DNA from: an uncultured Bacteroidota bacterium
GTDB taxonomy: Bacteria; Bacteroidota; Bacteroidia; Chitinophagales; Chitinophagaceae
Direction of reading: 5' to 3'
NCBI GenBank assembly: GCA_903879995.1
Contig: CAIRNW010000304.1
Location: 1 to 7,704 of the forward strand
Length of the DNA stretch: 7,704 bases
The position numbers and the translations under genes were made by a program. Below the pieces are notes generated by a model. The model was not told the origin of the DNA, did not search any database, and was given only the letters and a program-made list of their open reading frames with translations. Below are positions 1 through 6,252 of this stretch, piece after piece (the first letter of the stretch is position 1; every line of letters starts with the position of its first letter).

Positions 1-1617
1 CGTTTCAAAGAAGATGTTTTTTAGAACAACGCTGGCGTTTTTCTCGATGGGTTGCAGCTCAATATTTTTAACCACTGCAGAATCAACGGTTCCAGTCTTC
101 AAAAAATACTGGTCGGAGTTGAATAAAAATCCTTTTTGGTTCACCGTAAAGGCGTAGTCACGTCCGGTGGGTAAGGTGAGTAAATAATTTCCAAGAGAAT
201 CTGTAATCACTTTCGAAATTACTTGTCTGGTTTGTAAGTCGGTCAGCTCCAAGGTTGCAATAATTCCTTTCCCAGTTTTTATGTCAGCAACTTTTCCAGT
301 TACCCATCGCGTTTCAAAAGGCCTGTTGGATGGATTTAGTTCAAAGCTATACAGATCTAATCCTCCGTAACTGTCTTTCCTTTCGCTGGCATAGTAGGCT
401 GTTTTGCCGTCTGCCGTAATAAATAGTGTTCCCTCGCGATCAATGGTATTTATGGGGTACCCCAGATTTTTAGGGGCGCTCCATCTTCCATCGGCCAATT
501 TGCGAACCAGAAAAAGATCATCATCCCCATAGCCTGGCCAATATGACGACGTAAAATAAAGTGTCTGATTGTCGGCATGAATAAAAGGACATTGTTCATC
601 CGCCGAGCTATTGATACCAGGCCCTAAATTTTCAGGATCGCTCCATTGCCCATTATCTTGAAGCCGGCTCACATAGATATCGCTTCCACCAAATCCCCCA
701 GGTCGACGGCTTGCAAAATAAAGTTCTCTTTTATCTGGAGATAAACAGGGTTGAGATTCCCATTGATCTGAGTTGATTCGGTTTCCCAGATTTTTTGCAG
801 CGGACCAACCTTCTTTGGTTTTATAGGAGATATATAAATCACAACCCCCATAGCTATCAGGCCTGTAGCAACCGGTAAATACAAGCCAGTTTCCATCTTG
901 TGAAATCATCATGGCCCCTTCACTCTGAGGGGTATTAAGGGACCCTCTGAGCGGCTGTGCTGTTTCCCAGCCATTTACTTTTTGTCGGGCGGCGCCATAA
1001 AAATCTTCGTTGTACATATCAACTCTTCGGGTGAAAAAGAGTTGTGTCCCATCTATAGTTTGAGAAGGTAGATACTCCGACATTTTTGAATTAACGGACG
1101 CACCCAGGTTTTTAGGAGCAAAGTTCACTTGATTTTTTTCCGCTTGTTGCTCCTTCTCCTGCTGCAGGGCAAAGGCATAAGATTTTTTTCTGTTCAAGGC
1201 CAACTCTAATTGCGACCCGGTTGGCTTTACCTGGTCAATAAACTTTTCAGTTATTTCCAGCGCTTTTAAAAAATCACCAGTACCTGCCAGGCCTGAGGCG
1301 TAGGATAGCCAAAAGGGTTTGAAATAATTGAGGTCAATAAATTGTGCTCTTTTAAAACAAACTACACTGTAAGTATAGTTCTTGAGCTCCAATTGTAAAC
1401 GTCCAAGGGCTATCCAGGCGTCTGCATAATTTTCGTCTGCAGTAGTAGCTTCTTGCAAAAGGGTAACGGCCTCCTTGGTTAGATTCTCGTTGGCTTTTTG
1501 AAAAGCTTTCTCATATAATTGTAATGCTTTTCGGTTCACCTTGTCGGGGTTGTATGCTTGTGCATTACCCAACACAGGCAACAATAGGACTATTATATAA
1601 TGGAATCCTAGTTTCAT
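1..1617 (-). CDS. OmpA-family envelope protein with TPR, PD40 propeller and CarboxypepD-reg domains (PorE-like), partial
   Basis: The reading frame is open from the ATG at 1617 to the left edge, giving 539 residues with no stop; the C-terminus lies outside the window. Residues 1-20 form a signal peptide ending GNAQ, with no lipobox cysteine. Residues about 28-150 are helical and TPR-like. Residues about 170-428 carry PD40 propeller blades, with repeated 'LYFASRRPGGFGGSDIYV'-type and 'W..P.NLG..IN' motifs. Residues about 438-502 resemble a carboxypeptidase-regulatory-like fold (TGKV...DSLGNYLLTLPTG). The last visible residues, VVLKNIFFET, are the usual lead-in to an OmpA C-terminal peptidoglycan-binding domain. 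This order matches PorE of the type IX secretion system, which links the secretion machinery to peptidoglycan, but many Bacteroidota paralogues share it, so the PorE role is an inference. The start is 2 bases after the queE stop, suggesting translational coupling. The general family is clear; the exact role is not. Confidence 0.9.
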   Translation of the reverse strand, partial: MKLGFHYIIVLLLPVLGNAQAYNPDKVNRKALQLYEKAFQKANENLTKEAVTLLQEATTADENYADAWIALGRLQLELKNYTYSVVCFKRAQFIDLNYFKPFWLSYASGLAGTGDFLKALEITEKFIDQVKPTGSQLELALNRKKSYAFALQQEKEQQAEKNQVNFAPKNLGASVNSKMSEYLPSQTIDGTQLFFTRRVDMYNEDFYGAARQKVNGWETAQPLRGSLNTPQSEGAMMISQDGNWLVFTGCYRPDSYGGCDLYISYKTKEGWSAAKNLGNRINSDQWESQPCLSPDKRELYFASRRPGGFGGSDIYVSRLQDNGQWSDPENLGPGINSSADEQCPFIHADNQTLYFTSSYWPGYGDDDLFLVRKLADGRWSAPKNLGYPINTIDREGTLFITADGKTAYYASERKDSYGGLDLYSFELNPSNRPFETRWVTGKVADIKTGKGIIATLELTDLQTRQVISKVITDSLGNYLLTLPTGRDYAFTVNQKGFLFNSDQYFLKTGTVDSAVVKNIELQPIEKNASVVLKNIFFET

Positions 1618-1619
1618 AG

Positions 1620-2237
1620 TTAGGGTATATCCAAGTATTTATGCACTTGAAGACTTAGCTCCCATTGTGGATGTTGTTTGATATAATCCAGCAAGAGGGG
1701 TGTAATTTTTTCTTTTTTACTCCACTCCGGCTGTAAATAAAGCTTGCAAGTTGTATTTGCTTTTTTTGCGTGTTGTTCGGCCCATTCCAAATCGCTGGGA
1801 TGGTAGACCACTACTTTCAATTCATGTGCGGCGGTAAGCACGGAATCTAACGGTGCTTTGAATTTTTTGGGAGACACACAAATCCAATTCCATTGACCTG
1901 ATAAGGGATGGGCTCCTGAAGTTTCAAGGTGTGTGGCCAATCCTTGCGCTTGCAAAAGTGAAGTAAGGGTTCCTAAATCATGCATGAGCGGTTCGCCCCC
2001 TGTTATCACAACTAGTTTTGCCGGTGTTTTTGTTACGGCATCTACTAGTTCACTTGGTAAGTGCTGTGGATGTTTGGATGCATCCCAGCTTTCTTTAACA
2101 TCACACCAAACGCAACCTACATCACATCCTCCAAGTCGGAGAAAATAAGCTGCCTTACCTTGATGATAACCTTCTCCTTGTAAAGTGTAGAAGTGTTCCA
2201 TCAGCGGAATTGTGTTGGTAAGAGTAGAACCTTGCAT
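1620..2237 (-). CDS. queE: 7-carboxy-7-deazaguanine synthase (radical SAM)
   Basis: QueE is a cytoplasmic radical-SAM enzyme that converts 6-carboxy-5,6,7,8-tetrahydropterin to 7-carboxy-7-deazaguanine, the ring-contraction step on the way to preQ0 and tRNA queuosine. The 205-residue protein shows the FYTLQGEG motif (residues 16-23), the 4Fe-4S motif CX3CX2C at Cys38, Cys42 and Cys45 (GGCDVGCVWCD), and the SAM-binding TGGEP at 79-83. The length fits the compact QueE family. The ATG at 2237 gives a short N-terminal extension; Met13 (ATG at 2201) is a possible alternative start and would still keep all motifs. The gene lies 26 bases after folD and 2 bases before the envelope gene, so it is probably the middle gene of one transcript. 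No queC, queD or queF is visible here. No Shine-Dalgarno sequence precedes the start, as is common in Bacteroidota. Confidence 0.95.
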   Translation of the reverse strand: MQGSTLTNTIPLMEHFYTLQGEGYHQGKAAYFLRLGGCDVGCVWCDVKESWDASKHPQHLPSELVDAVTKTPAKLVVITGGEPLMHDLGTLTSLLQAQGLATHLETSGAHPLSGQWNWICVSPKKFKAPLDSVLTAAHELKVVVYHPSDLEWAEQHAKKANTTCKLYLQPEWSKKEKITPLLLDYIKQHPQWELSLQVHKYLDIP

Positions 2238-2263
2238 AATGTATTAACGAGAACGATGTTGAA

Positions 2264-3139
2264 TTAGTGCCTTTGCTGGCAAGCTTGGAATGTGTTTTTA
2301 AGTAGTGCCGCAATGGTCATAGGGCCAACGCCACCTGGAACTGGGGTAATCCAGCTACAACGGGGTGCCACAGACTCGAAATGTACATCACCCAATAATC
2401 GAAATCCTGATTTTTTTGAATCATCTTTTACCCTAGTAATTCCTACATCAATGACTACCGCGCCCTCCTTTACCATGGAGGCTTGTAAGAATTCAGGTTT
2501 TCCAAGTGCGGCCACGATGATATCTGCTTGTTTACAATGAGCTTCCAATTCCTTTGTTCTGGAGTGGCAGAGGGTAACCGTGCAATTACCAGGTTGATTA
2601 TTCCCACTGAGTAAAATGCTCATGGGTCTACCTACTATATTGCTTCGGCCAATGACAACAGCATGTTTTCCGGCCGTTTCAATTTGAAAATGTTCCAACA
2701 GTAACATGATTCCGTAGGGAGTAGCGGGGATAAAACCCGGTTGTCCTTGCACCATTTTGCCCAAATTAACCGGATGAAATCCATCCACATCTTTGGCGGG
2801 ATCTATTGCCTTTATCACAGCCTCCTCTGCTATATGTGCGGGAAGTGGTAGTTGCACTAAAATGCCATCGATGCTGGGGTTATTATTAAGTTCGGTTATT
2901 TTTTCTAATAGCTGTGCTTCAGAAATAGATGTTTCGTAGCGTAATAAAGTGGAGGTAAATCCTGTTTCTTCACAAGCTTTGACTTTGGCCGCAACATATG
3001 TTGCGCTGGCACCATTGTCGCCAATCAAGATTGCAGCTAAGTGCGGTACTCTCTTTCCAACAGCTTTTAGGCCTTCTACCGCTTCTCGTAATTGCTCTTT
3101 AACAGCTTGTGCTGCCAATTTTCCATCCAAGATTTTCAT
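2264..3139 (-). CDS. folD: Bifunctional methylenetetrahydrofolate dehydrogenase / methenyltetrahydrofolate cyclohydrolase
   Basis: FolD interconverts 5,10-methylene-, 5,10-methenyl- and 10-formyl-tetrahydrofolate in the cytoplasm with NADP(H), supplying formyl groups for purines and initiator tRNA. The 291-residue length is normal for the family. The visible signatures are complete: the catalytic Tyr48 and Lys52 in ATYVAAK, the active-site Gln96 in DGILVQLPLP (91-100), the DVDGF loop (117-121), the FIPATPYG stretch (136-143), the dinucleotide-binding VVIGRSNIVGRP (161-172) and the C-terminal PGGVGPMT (268-275). Nothing looks degraded. It is the first gene of the leftward cluster folD-queE-envelope protein and starts 92 bases from the divergently read gene at 3232. 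The ATG at 3139 is the natural start, since the MKILDGK N-terminus is typical of FolD. Transcription may begin extremely close to the start codon (see the candidate promoter at 3144-3151). Confidence 0.97.
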   Translation of the reverse strand: MKILDGKLAAQAVKEQLREAVEGLKAVGKRVPHLAAILIGDNGASATYVAAKVKACEETGFTSTLLRYETSISEAQLLEKITELNNNPSIDGILVQLPLPAHIAEEAVIKAIDPAKDVDGFHPVNLGKMVQGQPGFIPATPYGIMLLLEHFQIETAGKHAVVIGRSNIVGRPMSILLSGNNQPGNCTVTLCHSRTKELEAHCKQADIIVAALGKPEFLQASMVKEGAVVIDVGITRVKDDSKKSGFRLLGDVHFESVAPRCSWITPVPGGVGPMTIAALLKNTFQACQQRH

Positions 3140-3231
3140 GATGCAAAATTAGCATCAATTTGTAGTATTCTTCGCTGTTCTTCCTGTTTCTTTCTCTTGA
3201 CATATTACCTTTTGCCAGACAGACTTGTAAA
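3140..3231. other. Divergent intergenic region between folD and the GTG-started barrel gene
   Basis: These 92 bases must hold the control signals for both directions. On the plus strand, positions about 3168-3200 are almost all pyrimidine, with two similar halves (TTCGCTGTTC and TTCCTGTTTC). A TTGACA hexamer lies at 3197-3202 and a TACCTTTTG stretch, one base longer than the Bacteroidota -7 consensus, at 3206-3214. Neither has a well-spaced partner, so I do not assign a plus-strand promoter with any confidence. I see no stable hairpin. Confidence 0.5.
3144..3151 (-). promoter_or_regulatory. Candidate Bacteroidota -7 promoter element for folD
   Basis: Read on the minus strand the bases are TAATTTTG, an exact match to the Bacteroidota -7 consensus TAnnTTTG. 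It ends only 4 bases before the folD ATG, so the transcript would start at or next to the start codon and be nearly leaderless. No clear TTG/TTTG -33 element lies at the usual 17-23 base spacing upstream, and AT-rich DNA gives such matches by chance, so this is only a candidate. Confidence 0.3.
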
Positions 3232-4053
3232 GTGCGTATTGTTGGTGAAATATTCAGGGGAGTTATTTGTTATTTACTGGTATTTACTTCAATCTCTGTA
3301 TTTGCTCAATTTGGTAACCCCTCTACCTTTCAGGTGATGCAGTCGGTGGAAGTAGACACCAACTTTCAGATAGATCCAAGTGCTGCAGTTTGGTGTCCTG
3401 GAATCCCAATCAATAAAAAGGCTGCTATACAAGTTGCTTTTTTCAAACTGATGGAGTTCAAAAATTGGCAACAAATTTCATTCACAGCAAAAAGACAGAT
3501 CCAAGCTGTTTCAGCAATTTTTCAAGGGGCTATTGAGAAAACTCCAACGGCCATAACGGCTTCAAAACTATCACTTCAACTTTCCAGAAAATTAGGTGAA
3601 CACTATGGGGTAGGAGTCCAAGTAGGGCTTCTGCGGAAGAACTTTCGATATTATCAACCCATTTCAATTCCATTTGCGCAGATGGGATGTTGGACAGCGT
3701 TCTCCGCTCCTGTAACGCATGCCATGTCTGTTGGTTTTTCTTCTCGTGAAATTGCATTTGGATTTAAACAGACTCGGTTGATTTTATTACTTCGTAGTAT
3801 GACCTCCTTGCAAGTAACAAAAGCGCTCGCTTTCAAATTGCAATTTGAAAAACTCTCCGCATTTCCCTTTAATTGGCAGTTTGGTTTTGTTTTATTGGCG
3901 AGCAATTCTATTCAGTTGCAAGTTGCGCATAGTGTATCTCCTCATTGGTGGTTAGTGCATTTTCAGTTCCCGATCAAAATGGTAAATCTAAAAATCTCCC
4001 TGGGTTTTCAACCATTATTAGGTACAGTATCTGGGTTTGATATACGCTATTAA
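3232..4053 (+). CDS. Secreted protein of unknown function, likely small outer-membrane beta-barrel, companion of the HHH-barrel gene
   Basis: The 273-residue protein starts with GTG at 3232. The first in-frame ATG (3337, Met36) would remove the signal peptide, so GTG is strongly preferred. Residues 1-25 form a signal peptide (hydrophobic VICYLLVFTSISV, then FA before Gln26). The mature part alternates short polar and hydrophobic/aromatic stretches as in beta-barrels, has no catalytic motif I recognise, and ends FDIRY, with the terminal aromatic residue typical of the outer-membrane beta-signal. Residues 111-133 (KLSLQLSRKLGEHYGVGVQVG) and the C-terminal strands recall PorV/PorQ-like Bacteroidota barrels found next to helix-hairpin-helix barrel genes, but the usual N-terminal NPAGL-type motif is not obvious, so it would be a divergent member. 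The 12-base gap to the next gene implies co-transcription. The function is unknown; the barrel assignment is inferred from pattern only. Confidence 0.8.
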   Translation: MRIVGEIFRGVICYLLVFTSISVFAQFGNPSTFQVMQSVEVDTNFQIDPSAAVWCPGIPINKKAAIQVAFFKLMEFKNWQQISFTAKRQIQAVSAIFQGAIEKTPTAITASKLSLQLSRKLGEHYGVGVQVGLLRKNFRYYQPISIPFAQMGCWTAFSAPVTHAMSVGFSSREIAFGFKQTRLILLLRSMTSLQVTKALAFKLQFEKLSAFPFNWQFGFVLLASNSIQLQVAHSVSPHWWLVHFQFPIKMVNLKISLGFQPLLGTVSGFDIRY

Positions 4054-4065
4054 TTAGACTGTATT

Positions 4066-6114
4066 ATGCGCACTATTATTTTCAATTGTTGTTTGTTTTT
4101 ATTTTTTATCGGATTCTTATTTTTTTCAGCTAGGGCTCAGTCCCCACCGGAGAACACCGAACCAATTGTAGGATGGTTGGAAGCGGAAGATTTTAATGAA
4201 GAGGAAATAGACTCCTCGATGTATCCAATTTTTCAAAATGATAAATTGGATTTGAATAAAATTGACCGTAATCAACTGGACTCAATAGGCGTACTCAGTT
4301 TAAAGCAAATTGATAATTTTTTTCATTACCGCAATACCCTTGGCCCGTTTCTTGAGATCTATGAACTACAGGCTATACCACTTTGGGATTTGATTACTAT
4401 TGAACGGATTCGAAAGTGGGTGAAGGTTGTACCCAGTGAGTGGTATAACTTATCGTTTCGTGCACCTGCCGCTCAATCAGTACTAACCATCCGATGGCGA
4501 CCCCCTGCTTCGCGACAAGAACAGGAACGCTCAAGCAATCACTGGAAAGGCGACGCTCATCAGTTGAGAGCATTGTATCGATATCATACACTGAACTTAA
4601 AATTGGGATTGACTGCTGAGAAAGACCCGGGTGAGTATTGGATCAATCAACGTTCAAAGCTACCTGCTGATTTTTTTAGTGCATATGTTGCATTGTCAGG
4701 CAAGAGAATAGTACGCCAAATTATTGTTGGCGACTATACGGTTAATCTGGCACAGGGGTTAATCCAGTGGCAAGCGATGAACTTCAGGAAGACACCTCAA
4801 TTAGCCTTACTGAAAAAAAATTCTTCACACTTTCAAGTACACCGAAGCGTCAATGAATTTAATTTTCATCGAGGCTTAGCGTTGCAGTTACAATTGAAAA
4901 GTCATTCGTTGTCGCTTTTTGTTTCTGGAAAAAATATGTCAGCAAATTTGGGATACGCTACAGCTGGCAATCAACTTGGCATTACTTCTTTTAATAGTTC
5001 CGGTTATCATCGGACAGCTGCCGAAATAAAAGGCCAGGGAAATGTTTTTCAATTAGCAGCAGGTGGTCGGTATAGTTATAAGCACGGCATGTTCACATCG
5101 GGGCTTAATTTTTTAACGTACCATTTTAGCCGCCCTTTTATTGTCAACAATAGATCTTATGATCAGTTTTCTTTCACTGGAAAAAAATGGGCCAATGTAA
5201 GCCTTGATGTCGGGTTCACCTACCGAAATTTTCATTTGTTTACTGAACAGGCCATTGATAAAAACGGCTCCTTAGCTGGATTAGCTGGCCTGCTGACCAG
5301 TCTTACAAAAACAGTTGATGTAGCTTTTTTGGGTAGACTTTATACAAGTTCATTTCAAAGTTTGTATTCCAGTGCCATTGCTGAGGGGACGCTGCCTGGT
5401 AATGAGCGGGGCTTTTTTTTTGGCATCAATGCGAGACTTAGTCCAAAACTTCAATTACAACTGTTCACGGATTACTTTAAGTTCCCCTGGCTCCGATATT
5501 TGATTGATCAACCTTCTCGTGGGCATGAGCAGTTTGTTCAGTTGAATTATCAGCCCGACAAAGGCACAATTATCTATTTTAGGTTCAGACAGGAACAAAA
5601 AATGCAAACCACATCGGATCAATTTGCTGTAGTTCCGCTTAGTCCTGGCTTGGTTCTTAATAGGTCGGTTTATAGGATGCATGTTGACCATGCTGTTTCT
5701 AAAACTATCAAATGGTCCCTCCGAATGGAAGCGTTAAGGGTAAAAAGCTGGCTGGACCAAAAATCAATCAATGAATCAGGGTTTTTAGGTTATGTGCAAC
5801 TTGGCTTTCGTCCTTTTCCAGGAAAATTTAAAGGGTTAATGAGGCTATTGGTTTTTGATACAGATGGTTATCAATCAAGGATTTATGCATTTTCGCCCGG
5901 ATTAGGGGGCGGATATCAGCTGGGGATGTATCAAAATGCAGGAACAGAGCTAATGTTAAACATTGAAAATGAGGTAATTAAGTCATTAACTTTCCAAGCC
6001 TCCATTTCTGGCTCTCAAAACTGGAATTCCAGCTCTATTTTTTGGCATTATTTTATTCAAATAGCCCTGAAATTCCACGAATTAGCCCCATCAAAAATTT
6101 ATAAGCCAATTTAA
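4066..6114 (+). CDS. Helix-hairpin-helix (ComEA-like) domain outer-membrane beta-barrel protein
   Basis: The 682-residue protein has a signal peptide (residues 1-24, very hydrophobic FLFFIGFLFFS, then ARA before Gln25). An acidic linker (about 39-50) leads to a helix-hairpin-helix module at 60-121 (LDLNKIDRNQLDSIGVLS...IDNFFHYRNTLGPF...YELQAI), the ComEA-type motif that in other proteins binds DNA non-specifically. The remaining 550 or so residues alternate in beta-strand fashion. They include TAEKDPGE (183-190) and GDYTVNLAQGLIQWQ (222-236), stretches I recognise as conserved in Bacteroidota HHH-barrel proteins. The probable layout is a periplasmic HHH module in front of an outer-membrane barrel. 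The last strand, FIQIALKF, ends at Phe670 and is followed by a 12-residue tail. The gene follows the 273-residue barrel gene by 12 bases with no Shine-Dalgarno sequence. A DNA-uptake role is suggested only by the HHH module. The coding sequence holds runs of eight A (4813-4820) and nine T (5413-5421). Confidence 0.88.
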   Translation: MRTIIFNCCLFLFFIGFLFFSARAQSPPENTEPIVGWLEAEDFNEEEIDSSMYPIFQNDKLDLNKIDRNQLDSIGVLSLKQIDNFFHYRNTLGPFLEIYELQAIPLWDLITIERIRKWVKVVPSEWYNLSFRAPAAQSVLTIRWRPPASRQEQERSSNHWKGDAHQLRALYRYHTLNLKLGLTAEKDPGEYWINQRSKLPADFFSAYVALSGKRIVRQIIVGDYTVNLAQGLIQWQAMNFRKTPQLALLKKNSSHFQVHRSVNEFNFHRGLALQLQLKSHSLSLFVSGKNMSANLGYATAGNQLGITSFNSSGYHRTAAEIKGQGNVFQLAAGGRYSYKHGMFTSGLNFLTYHFSRPFIVNNRSYDQFSFTGKKWANVSLDVGFTYRNFHLFTEQAIDKNGSLAGLAGLLTSLTKTVDVAFLGRLYTSSFQSLYSSAIAEGTLPGNERGFFFGINARLSPKLQLQLFTDYFKFPWLRYLIDQPSRGHEQFVQLNYQPDKGTIIYFRFRQEQKMQTTSDQFAVVPLSPGLVLNRSVYRMHVDHAVSKTIKWSLRMEALRVKSWLDQKSINESGFLGYVQLGFRPFPGKFKGLMRLLVFDTDGYQSRIYAFSPGLGGGYQLGMYQNAGTELMLNIENEVIKSLTFQASISGSQNWNSSSIFWHYFIQIALKFHELAPSKIYKPI

Positions 6115-6117
6115 CTC

Positions 6118-6142
6118 TTTGTTAAAAAAAAGGTTATCTTGC
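6118..6142 (+). promoter_or_regulatory. Candidate promoter of the susC-like gene
   Basis: Directly after the upstream stop codon come TTTG (6118-6121), a run of eight A (6124-6131) and TATCTTG (6135-6141), one T short of the Bacteroidota -7 consensus TAnnTTTG. The 13-base gap between the two elements is shorter than the usual 17-23, so the -33 assignment is weak. If used, it would give an untranslated leader of roughly 100 bases that contains the inverted repeat at 6199-6218. Confidence 0.4.
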
Positions 6143-6198
6143 CGCAGCAATTGGTGGCGCCTCGGTGTCTCAATTGTTATTCGTTTCAACCAAAATAC

Positions 6199-6218
6199 AA
6201 GTCAGTTAGAACTGACTT
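6199..6218 (+). repeat. Perfect 9-bp inverted repeat in the susC leader
   Basis: AAGTCAGTT (6199-6207) is separated by AG from its exact reverse complement AACTGACTT (6210-6218). As RNA it would make an 8-bp stem with a TAGA tetraloop; as DNA it is a compact two-fold symmetric site. It lies 35 bases before the ATG at 6253 and downstream of the candidate promoter, so it could be an operator or a leader hairpin. No U-run follows, so it does not look like an intrinsic terminator. Confidence 0.75.
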
Positions 6219-6227
6219 TCAGCGTAG

Positions 6228-6245
6228 TTAAAAATTAAAAATTAA
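6228..6245 (+). promoter_or_regulatory. AT-rich translation-initiation leader with tandem 7-mer
   Basis: TTAAAAA occurs twice in tandem (6228-6234, 6235-6241) followed by TTAA, ending 7 bases before the ATG at 6253. There is no Shine-Dalgarno sequence. A-rich, unstructured leaders of this kind are typical of well-translated genes in Bacteroidota, and this one decides the choice of the 6253 start over the ATGs at Met10 and Met12. Confidence 0.45.
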
Positions 6246-6252
6246 CGTCAAC

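Noticed and set aside
669..896. Short open frame on the minus strand
   Set aside because: It lies in another frame inside the PD40/OmpA-family gene, whose frame is open throughout with clear domain motifs.
2202..2237. First 12 residues of QueE as non-coding, with the start at Met13
   Set aside because: It is possible, but the upstream ATG is in frame, leaves a normal 26-base gap and gives a plausible length, so it was kept.
3168..3200. Polypyrimidine tract (purine-rich on the folD strand, with AGGAAG) as a ribosome binding site
   Set aside because: The AGGAAG is about 40 bases from the folD ATG, too far to act as a Shine-Dalgarno sequence.
3197..3202. TTGACA as a classical sigma-70 -35 box for the 3232 gene
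   Set aside because: There is no -10-like hexamer at 16-18 bases, and the primary sigma factor of Bacteroidota uses a different consensus.
3092..3337. Plus-strand open frame spanning the divergent region
   Set aside because: It overlaps the folD start and the signal peptide of the 3232 gene in a different frame and has no recognisable features.
6148..6176. Two CAATTG hexamers 23 bases apart as a paired operator
   Set aside because: CAATTG is a short palindrome that is common in AT-rich DNA, and the flanking bases do not match.
6199..6218. Inverted repeat as an intrinsic terminator of the HHH gene
   Set aside because: The stem is AT-rich and has no following T-run, and it lies within the probable leader of the next gene.
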